Positions 1 through 11,751 of a stretch of 64,000 nucleotides of DNA are shown here, piece by piece (position 1 is the stretch's first letter; each line of letters begins with the position of its first letter). A program made the translations under genes and the position numbers. The notes under the pieces were generated by a model. It was not told where the DNA came from and did no database searches. It saw nothing but the letters and a program-made list of their open reading frames with translations. Source of the DNA: Auanema rhodensis. Its lineage: Eukaryota > Nematoda > Chromadorea > Rhabditida > Rhabditidae. Location: NCBI GenBank assembly GCA_964057225.1, contig OZ059900.1, positions 13,283,638 to 13,347,637 on the forward strand. The letters are read 5' to 3'.

Positions 1-52
1 TGATTATATGACACTATAGATGCCAAAGCAAAACAAATTTGAATATGAACAT

Positions 53-60
53 GACGCGTC
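53..60. other. Conserved GACGCGTC palindrome (MluI core)
   Basis: This perfect 8-bp palindrome holds two CpG dinucleotides and recurs once per monomer. I saw no monomer in which it is broken, although flanking bases change (GAAGATGAC in G-type monomers; GAACACGAC at 36,809 and 39,980). ACGCGT is known in yeasts as the MCB element bound by the Swi6-Mbp1 complex, but nothing here shows such a factor exists in this organism. Preservation of a CpG-rich site across the array may mean little methylation-driven decay, recent amplification, or selection. Confidence 0.7.
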
Positions 61-86
61 TTTTACATTATAATTTGACGGGATAA

Positions 87-116
87 AGCTTTGTATAGCT
101 TTGTATAGCTTTGTAC
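87..116 (+). repeat. 10-bp AGCTTTGTAT subrepeat block, three units
   Basis: Two exact copies of AGCTTTGTAT are followed by AGCTTTGTAC. Every monomer has this block with either three units (150 monomers, plus the 292-bp one) or two (71 monomers). A GGAT version of one unit (AGCTTTGGAT) occurs in E-type monomers and in a recurring three-unit type from 36,518 onward. One monomer at 7,457 has AGCTTTATAT. The first unit overlaps an AAAGCTTT palindrome. The step of about one helical turn keeps flanking sites on the same DNA face whichever copy number is present. Confidence 0.95.
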
Positions 117-188
117 ACTGATCACATATACGGCGATAGGCTAGAACAGTTTATAAGTTTCCTGAATAGATTTGGTTTAATTACCCAA

Positions 189-213
189 GTTAGAGGTAGT
201 ATCTCAATCTAAC
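189..213. other. Inverted repeat IR1: GTTAGA / TCTAAC
   Basis: A perfect 6-bp inverted repeat is separated by 13 bp and recurs in every monomer (coordinates given for the first). The changes I saw lie in the spacer: A to G at monomer position 198 (13,986; 17,187; 51,697) and G to T at position 195 (45,071). Both leave the stem intact. It can form a hairpin in single-stranded DNA or RNA and abuts IR2. Confidence 0.75.
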
Positions 214-226
214 CAGAGAACTTCTG
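214..226. other. Inverted repeat IR2: CAGA / TCTG
   Basis: A short 4-bp inverted repeat with a 5-bp loop follows IR1 directly. In K-type rear halves the loop changes from GAACT to GATCT, which creates an AGATCT site and keeps the stem. The stem is too short to be convincing alone; its position between two other inverted repeats is what makes it notable. Confidence 0.5.
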
Positions 227-248
227 AGTTGGAAATACATTTTGGAAA

Positions 249-265
249 GCACACCACGAGTGTGC
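249..265. other. Inverted repeat IR3: GCACAC / GTGTGC
   Basis: A perfect 6-bp inverted repeat has a 5-bp loop, once per monomer. The loop is CATGA in most monomers, CACGA in A/T types, CAGGA at 11,180 and CATCA in the 23,001-24,736 cluster; the stem is intact in all of these. K-type monomers have CCACAC, losing only the outer pair. The 13,789 monomer has two changes (14,047-14,048) that shorten the stem to GCACA/TGTGC. CACGA and CATGA differ by a CpG to TpG transition. Confidence 0.75.
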
Positions 266-1435
266 AATATTGAAAACTGTCTGTCTTAGTATGATTATAT
301 GACACTATAAATGCCAAAGCAAAACAAATTTGAATATGAACATGACGCGTCTTTTACATTATAGTTTGACCGGATAAAGCTTTGTATAGCTTTGTATAGC
401 TTTGTACACTGATCACATATACGGCGATAGGCTAGAACAGTTCATAAGTTTCCTGGATAGATTTGGTTTAATTACCCAAGTTAGAGGTAGTATCTCAATC
501 TAACCAGAGAACTTCTGAGTTGGAAATACATTTTGGAAAGCACACCATGAGTGTGCAATATTGAAAACTGTCTGTCTTAGTATGATTATATGACACTATA
601 GATGCCAAAGCAAAACAAATTAGAATATGAACATGACGCGTCTTTTACATTGTAGTTTGACCGGATAAAGCTTTGTATAGCTTTGTACACTGATCACATA
701 TACGGCGATAGGCTAGAACAGTTCATAAGTTTCCTGGATAGATTTGGTTTAATTACCCAAGTTAGAGGTAGTATCTCAATCTAACCAGAGAACTTCTGAG
801 TTGGAAATACATTTTGGAAAGCACACCATGAGTGTGCAATATTGAAAACTGTCTGTCTTAGTATGATTATATGACACTATAGATGCCAAAGCAAAACAAA
901 TTTGAATATGAACATGACGCGTCTTTTACATTATAGTTTGACCGGATAAAGCTTTGTATAGCTTTGTATAGCTTTGTACACTGATCACATATACGGCGAT
1001 AGGCTAGAACAGTTCATAAGTTTCCTGAATAGATTTGGTTTAATTACCCAAGTTAGAGGTAGTATCTCAATCTAACCAGAGAACTTCTGAGTTGGAAATA
1101 CATTTTGGAAAGCACACCATGAGTGTGCAATATTAAAAACTGTCTGTCTTAGTATGATTATATGACACTATAGATGCCAAAGCAAAACAAATTTGAATAT
1201 GAACATGACGCGTCTTTCACATTATAGTTTGACCTGATAAAGCTTTGGATAGCTTTGTACACTGATCACATATACGGCGAGAGGCTAGAACAGTTTATAA
1301 GTTTCCTGAATTGATTTGGTTTAATTACCCAAGTTAGAGGTAGTATCTCAATCTAACCAGAGAACTTCTGAGTTGGAAATACATTTTGGAAAGCACACCA
1401 CGAGTGTGCAATATTGAAAACTGTCTGTCTTAGTA

Positions 1436-1726
1436 TGATTATATGACACTATAGATGCCAAAGCAAAACAAATTTGAATATGAACATGACGCGTCTTTTA
1501 CATTATAGTTTGACCGGATAAAGCTTTGTATAGCTTTGTATAGCTTTGTACACTGATCACATATACGGCGATAGGCTAGAACAGTTCATAAGTTTCCTGG
1601 ATAGATTTGGTTTAATTACCCAAGTTAGAGGTAGTATCTCAATCTAACCAGAGAACTTCTGAGTTGGAAATACATTTTGGAAAGCACACCATGAGTGTGC
1701 AATATTGAAAACTGTCTGTCTTAGTA
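1436..1726 (+). repeat. Representative 291-bp monomer (type F, near consensus)
   Basis: This monomer carries the commonest state at nearly every variable site and serves as reference. Landmarks in monomer coordinates: CAAATTTG palindrome at about 34-41; GACGCGTC palindrome at 53-60; variable GTTTGACCGG region at 72-82; AAAGCTTT at 85-92; three AGCTTTGTAT-type subrepeats at 87-116; TGATCA at 119-124; the CpG-containing ACGGCGATAGG at 130-140; the GGATA/GAATA switch near 164; TAATTA at 178-183; inverted repeats at 189-213, 214-226 and 249-265; the TTGAAAAC/TTAAAAAC switch near 272. Most sequence variation between monomers lies at 60-170, while 171-250 is nearly invariant. All forward and reverse frames contain stop codons. 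Confidence 0.95.
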
Positions 1727-2007
1727 TGATTATATGACACTATAGATGCCAAAGCAAAACAAATTTGAATATGAAGATGACGCGTCTTTTACATTGTAGT
1801 TTGACCGGATGAAGCTTTGTATAGCTTTGTACACTGATCACATATACGGCGATAGGCTAGAACAGTTCATAAGTTTCCTGGATAGATTTGGTTTAATTAC
1901 CCAAGTTAGAGGTAGTATCTCAATCTAACCAGAGAACTTCTGAGTTGGAAATACATTTTGGAAAGCACACCATGAGTGTGCAATATTGAAAACTGTCTGT
2001 CTTAGTA

Positions 2008-2288
2008 TGATTATATGACACTATAGATGCCAAAGCAAAACAAATTTGAATATGAACATGACGCGTCTTTTACATTATAGTTAGACCGGATAAAGCTTTG
2101 TATAGCTTTGTACACTGATCACATATACGGCGATAGGCTAGAACAGTTCATAAGTTTCCTGGATAGATTTGGTTTAATTACCCAAGTTAGAGGTAGTATC
2201 TCAATCTAACCAGAGAACTTCTGAGTTGGAAATACATTTTGGAAAGCACACCATGAGTGTGCAATATTGAAAACTGTCTGTCTTAGTA
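2008..2288 (+). repeat. Representative 281-bp monomer (type H, two subrepeat units)
   Basis: This monomer is identical in plan to the 291-bp form but has two rather than three copies of the AGCTTTGTAT subrepeat. It also carries the H-type change GTTAGACCGG in place of GTTTGACCGG. The two-unit state is seen in types C, E, G, H and K and in a few F-like or V-like monomers (20,994; 47,195; 48,058; 57,552). It therefore either arose more than once or moved between types by exchange. H monomers in this window always have two units. Confidence 0.93.
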
Positions 2289-4014
2289 TGATTATATGAC
2301 ACTATAGATGCCAAAGCAAAACAAATTTGAATATGAACATGACGCGTCTTTTACATTATAGTTTGACCGGATAAAGCTTTGTATAGCTTTGTATAGCTTT
2401 GTACACTGATCACATATACGGCGATAGGCTAGAACAGTTCATAAGTTTCCTGGATAGATTTGGTTTAATTACCCAAGTTAGAGGTAGTATCTCAATCTAA
2501 CCAGAGAACTTCTGAGTTGGAAATACATTTTGGAAAGCACACCATGAGTGTGCAATATTAAAAACTGTCTGTCTTAGTATGATTATATGACACTATAGAT
2601 GCCAAAGCAAAACAAATTTGAATATGAACATGACGCGTCTTTTACATTATAGTTAGACCGGATAAAGCTTTGTATAGCTTTGTACACTGATCACATATAC
2701 GGCGATAGGCTAGAACAGTTCATAAGTTTCCTGGATAGATTTGGTTTAATTACCCAAGTTAGAGGTAGTATCTCAATCTAACCAGAGAACTTCTGAGTTG
2801 GAAATACATTTTGGAAAGCACACCATGAGTGTGCAATATTGAAAACTGTCTGTCTTAGTATGATTATATGACACTATAGATGCCAAAGCAAAACAAATTT
2901 GAATATGAACATGACGCGTCTTTTACATTATAGTTTGACCGGATAAAGCTTTGTATAGCTTTGTATAGCTTTGTACACTGATCACATATACGGCGATAGG
3001 CTAGAACAGTTCATAAGTTTCCTGGATAGATTTGGTTTAATTACCCAAGTTAGAGGTAGTATCTCAATCTAACCAGAGAACTTCTGAGTTGGAAATACAT
3101 TTTGGAAAGCACACCATGAGTGTGCAATATTAAAAACTGTCTGTCTTAGTATGATTATATGACACTATAGATGCCAAAGCAAAACAAATTTGAATATGAA
3201 CATGACGCGTCTTTTACATTATAATTTGACGGGATAAAGCTTTGTATAGCTTTGTATAGCTTTGTACACTGATCACATATACGGCGATAGGCTAGAACAG
3301 TTCATAAGTTTACTGAATAGATATGGTTTAATTACCCAAGTTAGAGGTAGTATCTCAATCTAACCAGAGAACTTCTGAGTTGGAAATACATTTTGGAAAG
3401 CACACCATGAGTGTGCAATATTGAAAACTGTCTGTCTTAGTATGATTATATGACACTATAGATGCCAAAGCAAAACAAATTTGAATATGAACATGACGCG
3501 TCTTTTACATTATAGTTAGACCGGATAAAGCTTTGTATAGCTTTGTACACTGATCACATATACGGCGATAGGCTAGAACAGTTCATAAGTTTCCTGGATA
3601 GATTTGGTTTAATTACCCAAGTTAGAGGTAGTATCTCAATCTAACCAGAGATCTTCTGAGTTGGAAATACATTTTGGAAACCACACCATGAGTGTGCAAT
3701 ATTGGAAACTGTCTGTCTTAGTATGATTATATGACACTATAGATGCCAAAGCAAAACAAATTTGAATATGAACATGACGCGTCTTTTACATTATAGTTTG
3801 ACCGGATAAAGCTTTGTATAGCTTTGTATAGCTTTGTACACTGATCACATATACGGCGATAGGCTAGAACAGTTCATAAGTTTCCTGGATAGATTTGGTT
3901 TAATTACCCAAGTTAGAGGTAGTATCTCAATCTAACCAGAGAACTTCTGAGTTGGAAATACATTTTGGAAAGCACACCATGAGTGTGCAATATTAAAAAC
4001 TGTCTGTCTTAGTA

Positions 4015-7000
4015 TGATTATATGACACTATAGATGCCAAAGCAAAACAAATTTGAATATGAACATGACGCGTCTTTTACATTATAATTTGACGGGATAA
4101 AGCTTTGTATAGCTTTGTATAGCTTTGTACACTGATCACATATACGGCGATAGGCTAGAACAGTTTATAAGTTTCCTGAATAGATTTGGTTTAATTACCC
4201 AAGTTAGAGGTAGTATCTCAATCTAACCAGAGAACTTCTGAGTTGGAAATACATTTTGGAAAGCACACCACGAGTGTGCAATATTGAAAACTGTCTGTCT
4301 TAGTATGATTATATGACACTATAGATGCCAAAGCAAAACAAATTTGAATATGAACATGACGCGTCTTTTACATTGTAGTTTGACCGGATAAAGCTTTGTA
4401 TAGCTTTGTATAGCTTTGTACACTGATCACATATACGGCGATAGGCTAGAACAGTTTATAAGTTTCCTGAATAGATTTGGTTTAATTACCCAAGTTAGAG
4501 GTAGTATCTCAATCTAACCAGAGAACTTCTGAGTTGGAAATACATTTTGGAAAGCACACCACGAGTGTGCAATATTGAAAACTGTCTGTCTTAGTATGAT
4601 TATATGACACTATAAATGCCAAAGCAAAACAAATTTGAATATGAACATGACGCGTCTTTTACATTATAGTTTGACCGGATAAAGCTTTGTATAGCTTTGT
4701 ATAGCTTTGTACACTGATCACATATACGGCGATAGGCTAGAACAGTTCATAAGTTTCCTGGATAGATTTGGTTTAATTACCCAAGTTAGAGGTAGTATCT
4801 CAATCTAACCAGAGAACTTCTGAGTTGGAAATACATTTTGGAAAGCACACCATGAGTGTGCAATATTGAAAACTGTCTGTCTTAGTATGATTATATGACA
4901 CTATAGATGCCAAAGCAAAACAAATTAGAATATGAACATGACGCGTCTTTTACATTGTAGTTTGACCGGATAAAGCTTTGTATAGCTTTGTACACTGATC
5001 ACATATACGGCGATAGGCTAGAACAGTTCATAAGTTTCCTGGATAGATTTGGTTTAATTACCCAAGTTAGAGGTAGTATCTCAATCTAACCAGAGAACTT
5101 CTGAGTTGGAAATACATTTTGGAAAGCACACCATGAGTGTGCAATATTGAAAACTGTCTGTCTTAGTATGATTATATGACACTATAGATGCCAAAGCAAA
5201 ACAAATTTGAATATGAACATGACGCGTCTTTTACATTATAGTTTGACCGGATAAAGCTTTGTATAGCTTTGTATAGCTTTGTACACTGATCACATATACG
5301 GCGATAGGCTAGAACAGTTCATAAGTTTCCTGAATAGATTTGGTTTAATTACCCAAGTTAGAGGTAGTATCTCAATCTAACCAGAGAACTTCTGAGTTGG
5401 AAATACATTTTGGAAAGCACACCATGAGTGTGCAATATTAAAAACTGTCTGTCTTAGTATGATTATATGACACTATAGATGCCAAAGCAAAACAAATTTG
5501 AATATGAACATGACGCGTCTTTCACATTATAGTTTGACCTGATAAAGCTTTGGATAGCTTTGTACACTGATCACATATACGGCGAGAGGCTAGAACAGTT
5601 TATAAGTTTCCTGAATTGATTTGGTTTAATTACCCAAGTTAGAGGTAGTATCTCAATCTAACCAGAGAACTTCTGAGTTGGAAATACATTTTGGAAAGCA
5701 CACCACGAGTGTGCAATATTGAAAACTGTCTGTCTTAGTATGATTATATGACACTATAGATGCCAAAGCAAAACAAATTTGAATATGAACATGACGCGTC
5801 TTTTACATTATAGTTTGACCGGATAAAGCTTTGTATAGCTTTGTATAGCTTTGTACACTGATCACATATACGGCGATAGGCTAGAACAGTTCATAAGTTT
5901 CCTGGATAGATTTGGTTTAATTACCCAAGTTAGAGGTAGTATCTCAATCTAACCAGAGAACTTCTGAGTTGGAAATACATTTTGGAAAGCACACCATGAG
6001 TGTGCAATATTGAAAACTGTCTGTCTTAGTATGATTATATGACACTATAGATGCCAAAGCAAAACAAATTTGAATATGAAGATGACGCGTCTTTTACATT
6101 GTAGTTTGACCGGATGAAGCTTTGTATAGCTTTGTACACTGATCACATATACGGCGATAGGCTAGAACAGTTCATAAGTTTCCTGGATAGATTTGGTTTA
6201 ATTACCCAAGTTAGAGGTAGTATCTCAATCTAACCAGAGAACTTCTGAGTTGGAAATACATTTTGGAAAGCACACCATGAGTGTGCAATATTGAAAACTG
6301 TCTGTCTTAGTATGATTATATGACACTATAGATGCCAAAGCAAAACAAATTTGAATATGAACATGACGCGTCTTTTACATTATAGTTAGACCGGATAAAG
6401 CTTTGTATAGCTTTGTACACTGATCACATATACGGCGATAGGCTAGAACAGTTCATAAGTTTCCTGGATAGATTTGGTTTAATTACCCAAGTTAGAGGTA
6501 GTATCTCAATCTAACCAGAGAACTTCTGAGTTGGAAATACATTTTGGAAAGCACACCATGAGTGTGCAATATTGAAAACTGTCTGTCTTAGTATGATTAT
6601 ATGACACTATAGATGCCAAAGCAAAACAAATTTGAATATGAACATGACGCGTCTTTTACATTATAGTTTGACCGGATAAAGCTTTGTATAGCTTTGTATA
6701 GCTTTGTACACTGATCACATATACGGCGATAGGCTAGAACAGTTCATAAGTTTCCTGGATAGATTTGGTTTAATTACCCAAGTTAGAGGTAGTATCTCAA
6801 TCTAACCAGAGAACTTCTGAGTTGGAAATACATTTTGGAAAGCACACCATGAGTGTGCAATATTAAAAACTGTCTGTCTTAGTATGATTATATGACACTA
6901 TAGATGCCAAAGCAAAACAAATTTGAATATGAACATGACGCGTCTTTTACATTATAATTTGACGGGATAAAGCTTTGTATAGCTTTGTATAGCTTTGTAC

Positions 7001-7747
7001 ACTGATCACATATACGGCGATAGGCTAGAACAGTTCATAAGTTTACTGAATAGATATGGTTTAATTACCCAAGTTAGAGGTAGTATCTCAATCTAACCAG
7101 AGAACTTCTGAGTTGGAAATACATTTTGGAAAGCACACCATGAGTGTGCAATATTGAAAACTGTCTGTCTTAGTATGATTATATGACACTATAGATGCCA
7201 AAGCAAAACAAATTTGAATATGAACATGACGCGTCTTTTACATTATAGTTAGACCGGATAAAGCTTTGTATAGCTTTGTACACTGATCACATATACGGCG
7301 ATAGGCTAGAACAGTTCATAAGTTTCCTGGATAGATTTGGTTTAATTACCCAAGTTAGAGGTAGTATCTCAATCTAACCAGAGATCTTCTGAGTTGGAAA
7401 TACATTTTGGAAACCACACCATGAGTGTGCAATATTGGAAACTGTCTGTCTTAGTATGATTATATGACACTATAGATGCCAAAGCAAAACAAATTTGAAT
7501 ATGAACATGACGCGTCTTTTACATTATAGTTTGACCGGATAAAGCTTTGTATAGCTTTATATAGCTTTGTACACTGATCACATATACGGCGATAGGCTAG
7601 AACAGTTCATAAGTTTCCTGGATAGATTTGGTTTAATTACCCAAGTTAGAGGTAGTATCTCAATCTAACCAGAGAACTTCTGAGTTGGAAATACATTTTG
7701 GAAAGCACACCATGAGTGTGCAATATTAAAAACTGTCTGTCTTAGTA
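4015..7747. repeat. HOR family 1, copy 2 (13 monomers, 3,733 bp)
   Basis: Order: A 4015, A-like 4306, B 4597, C 4888, D 5169, E 5460, F 5741, G 6032, H 6313, I 6594, J 6885, K 7176, I 7457. B through I lie exactly 4,305 bp after copy 1; J onward lie 3,733 bp after, because the second H-I pair is absent. The monomer at 4,306 has the GTAGTTTGACCGG front of C but three units and an A-type rear, so it looks like a C/A mosaic. The 7,457 monomer has a private AGCTTTATAT unit (A at 7,559). Confidence 0.93.
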
Positions 7748-10700
7748 TGATTATATGACACTATAGATGCCAAAGCAAAACAAATTTGAATATGAACATG
7801 ACGCGTCTTTTACATTATAATTTGACGGGATAAAGCTTTGTATAGCTTTGTATAGCTTTGTACACTGATCACATATACGGCGATAGGCTAGAACAGTTTA
7901 TAAGTTTCCTGAATAGATTTGGTTTAATTACCCAAGTTAGAGGTAGTATCTCAATCTAACCAGAGAACTTCTGAGTTGGAAATACATTTTGGAAAGCACA
8001 CCACGAGTGTGCAATATTGAAAACTGTCTGTCTTAGTATGATTATATGACACTATAGATGCCAAAGCAAAACAAATTTGAATATGAACATGACGCGTCTT
8101 TTACATTGTAGTTTGACCGGATAAAGCTTTGTATAGCTTTGTACACTGATCACATATACGGCGATAGGCTAGAACAGTTCATAAGTTTCCTGGATAGATT
8201 TGGTTTAATTACCCAAGTTAGAGGTAGTATCTCAATCTAACCAGAGAACTTCTGAGTTGGAAATACATTTTGGAAAGCACACCATGAGTGTGCAATATTG
8301 AAAACTGTCTGTCTTAGTATGATTATATGACACTATAGATGCCAAAGCAAAACAAATTTGAATATGAACATGACGCGTCTTTTACATTATAGTTTGACCG
8401 GATAAAGCTTTGTATAGCTTTGTATAGCTTTGTACACTGATCACATATACGGCGATAGGCTAGAACAGTTCATAAGTTTCCTGAATAGATTTGGTTTAAT
8501 TACCCAAGTTAGAGGTAGTATCTCAATCTAACCAGAGAACTTCTGAGTTGGAAATACATTTTGGAAAGCACACCATGAGTGTGCAATATTAAAAACTGTC
8601 TGTCTTAGTATGATTATATGACACTATAGATGCCAAAGCAAAACAAATTTGAATATGAACATGACGCGTCTTTCACATTATAGTTTGACCTGATAAAGCT
8701 TTGGATAGCTTTGTACACTGATCACATATACGGCGAGAGGCTAGAACAGTTTATAAGTTTCCTGAATTGATTTGGTTTAATTACCCAAGTTAGAGGTAGT
8801 ATCTCAATCTAACCAGAGAACTTCTGAGTTGGAAATACATTTTGGAAAGCACACCATGAGTGTGCAATATTAAAAACTGTCTGTCTTAGTATGATTATAT
8901 GACACTATAGATGCCAAAGCAAAACAAATTTGAATATGAACATGACGCGTCTTTTACATTATAGTTTGACCGGATAAAGCTTTGTATAGCTTTGTATAGC
9001 TTTGTACACTGATCACATATACGGCGATAGGCTAGAACAGTTCATAAGTTTCCTGAATAGATTTGGTTTAATTACCCAAGTTAGAGGTAGTATCTCAATC
9101 TAACCAGAGAACTTCTGAGTTGGAAATACATTTTGGAAAGCACACCATGAGTGTGCAATATTAAAAACTGTCTGTCTTAGTATGATTATATGACACTATA
9201 GATGCCAAAGCAAAACAAATTTGAATATGAACATGACGCGTCTTTCACATTATAGTTTGACCTGATAAAGCTTTGGATAGCTTTGTACACTGATCACATA
9301 TACGGCGAGAGGCTAGAACAGTTTATAAGTTTCCTGAATTGATTTGGTTTAATTACCCAAGTTAGAGGTAGTATCTCAATCTAACCAGAGAACTTCTGAG
9401 TTGGAAATACATTTTGGAAAGCACACCACGAGTGTGCAATATTGAAAACTGTCTGTCTTAGTATGATTATATGACACTATAGATGCCAAAGCAAAACAAA
9501 TTTGAATATGAACATGACGCGTCTTTTACATTATAGTTTGACCGGATAAAGCTTTGTATAGCTTTGTATAGCTTTGTACACTGATCACATATACGGCGAT
9601 AGGCTAGAACAGTTCATAAGTTTCCTGGATAGATTTGGTTTAATTACCCAAGTTAGAGGTAGTATCTCAATCTAACCAGAGAACTTCTGAGTTGGAAATA
9701 CATTTTGGAAAGCACACCATGAGTGTGCAATATTGAAAACTGTCTGTCTTAGTATGATTATATGACACTATAGATGCCAAAGCAAAACAAATTTGAATAT
9801 GAAGATGACGCGTCTTTTACATTGTAGTTTGACCGGATGAAGCTTTGTATAGCTTTGTACACTGATCACATATACGGCGATAGGCTAGAACAGTTCATAA
9901 GTTTCCTGGATAGATTTGGTTTAATTACCCAAGTTAGAGGTAGTATCTCAATCTAACCAGAGAACTTCTGAGTTGGAAATACATTTTGGAAAGCACACCA
10001 TGAGTGTGCAATATTGAAAACTGTCTGTCTTAGTATGATTATATGACACTATAGATGCCAAAGCAAAACAAATTTGAATATGAACATGACGCGTCTTTTA
10101 CATTATAGTTAGACCGGATAAAGCTTTGTATAGCTTTGTACACTGATCACATATACGGCGATAGGCTAGAACAGTTCATAAGTTTCCTGGATAGATTTGG
10201 TTTAATTACCCAAGTTAGAGGTAGTATCTCAATCTAACCAGAGAACTTCTGAGTTGGAAATACATTTTGGAAAGCACACCATGAGTGTGCAATATTGAAA
10301 ACTGTCTGTCTTAGTATGATTATATGACACTATAGATGCCAAAGCAAAACAAATTTGAATATGAACATGACGCGTCTTTTACATTATAGTTTGACCGGAT
10401 AAAGCTTTGTATAGCTTTGTATAGCTTTGTACACTGATCACATATACGGCGATAGGCTAGAACAGTTCATAAGTTTCCTGGATAGATTTGGTTTAATTAC
10501 CCAAGTTAGAGGTAGTATCTCAATCTAACCAGAGAACTTCTGAGTTGGAAATACATTTTGGAAAGCACACCATGAGTGTGCAATATTAAAAACTGTCTGT
10601 CTTAGTATGATTATATGACACTATAGATGCCAAAGCAAAACAAATTTGAATATGAACATGACGCGTCTTTTACATTATAATTTGACGGGATAAAGCTTTG

Positions 10701-11470
10701 TATAGCTTTGTATAGCTTTGTACACTGATCACATATACGGCGATAGGCTAGAACAGTTCATAAGTTTACTGAATAGATATGGTTTAATTACCCAAGTTAG
10801 AGGTAGTATCTCAATCTAACCAGAGAACTTCTGAGTTGGAAATACATTTTGGAAAGCACACCATGAGTGTGCAATATTGAAAACTGTCTGTCTTAGTATG
10901 ATTATATGACACTATAGATGCCAAAGCAAAACAAATTTGAATATGAACATGACGCGTCTTTTACATTATAGTTAGACCGGATAAAGCTTTGTATAGCTTT
11001 GTACACTGATCACATATACGGCGATAGGCTAGAACAGTTCATAAGTTTCCTGGATAGATTTGGTTTAATTACCCAAGTTAGAGGTAGTATCTCAATCTAA
11101 CCAGAGATCTTCTGAGTTGGAAATACATTTTGGAAACCACACCATGAGTGTGCAATATTGGAAACTGTCTGTCTTAGTATGATTATATGACACTATAGAT
11201 GCCAAAGCAAAACAAATTTGAATATGAACATGACGCGTCTTTTACATTATAGTTTGACCGGATAAAGCTTTGTATAGCTTTGTATAGCTTTGTACACTGA
11301 TCACATATACGGCGATAGGCTAGAACAGTTCATAAGTTTCCTGGATAGATTTGGTTTAATTACCCAAGTTAGAGGTAGTATCTCAATCTAACCAGAGAAC
11401 TTCTGAGTTGGAAATACATTTTGGAAAGCACACCAGGAGTGTGCAATATTAAAAACTGTCTGTCTTAGTA
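7748..11470. repeat. HOR family 1, copy 3 (13 monomers, 3,723 bp)
   Basis: Order: A 7748, C' 8039, D 8320, E-front hybrid 8611, D 8892, E 9183, F 9464, G 9755, H 10036, I 10317, J 10608, K 10899, I 11180. B is missing and the D-E pair is doubled. The first E of the doubled pair has the E front (TTTCAC, GACCTG, GAATTGA) but the CATGA and TTAAAAAC end of D or I, so its right end was probably converted. The 11,180 monomer has a private CAGGA loop in IR3. Confidence 0.92.
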
Positions 11471-11751
11471 TGATTATATGACACTATAGATGCCAAAGCA
11501 AAACAAATTTGAATATGAACATGACGCGTCTTTCACATTATAGTTTGACCTGATAAAGCTTTGGATAGCTTTGTACACTGATCACATATACGGCGAGAGG
11601 CTAGAACAGTTTATAAGTTTCCTGAATTGATTTGGTTTAATTACCCAAGTTAGAGGTAGTATCTCAATCTAACCAGAGAACTTCTGAGTTGGAAATACAT
11701 TTTGGAAAGCACACCATGAGTGTGCAATATTGAAAACTGTCTGTCTTAGTA
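11471..11751. repeat. Junction monomer between HOR families 1 and 2
   Basis: This 281-bp monomer has a full E-type front half (TTTCAC, GACCTG, GGATAG, GAGAGG, GAATTGA) but an F-like rear (CATGA, TTGAAAAC). It is the last two-unit monomer before a run of 22 consecutive three-unit monomers (11,752-18,153), so it marks the family 1/family 2 boundary. Confidence 0.85.

Larger units (their letters stand above)
1..4014. repeat. HOR family 1, copy 1 (14 monomers)
   Basis: Monomer order by start: A 1, B 292, C 583 (AATTAG form), D 864, E 1155, F 1436, G 1727, H 2008, I 2289, H 2580, I 2861, J 3152, K 3443, I 3724. The H-I pair is doubled, which adds 572 bp relative to the next copy. J has the A-type ATAATTTGACGGG front and a distinctive TTTACTGAATAGATATGG rear. 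The same monomer order recurs at 4,015 and 7,748. Confidence 0.93.

Noticed and set aside
72-140. Hammerhead ribozyme core, as found in some satellites
   Set aside because: CTGATGA is absent on both strands. The nearest matches (CTGATAA in GACCTG types, GGATGAA in G types, CTGATCA) each lack a required base, and no correctly placed GAAA and cleavage triplet follow.
187-236. tRNA-like or SINE-like internal promoter (AAGTTAGAGGTAG as box A, GTTGGAAAT as box B)
   Set aside because: The spacing is tRNA-like (about 41 bp), but both boxes have mismatches at key positions and I could not draw a cloverleaf. tRNAscan-SE or Infernal would decide.
1-291. CENP-B box
   Set aside because: The box needs a TTCG core together with a CGGG core at fixed spacing. 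TTCG is absent from the consensus on either strand; the GACGGG of A/J types has no matching left half.
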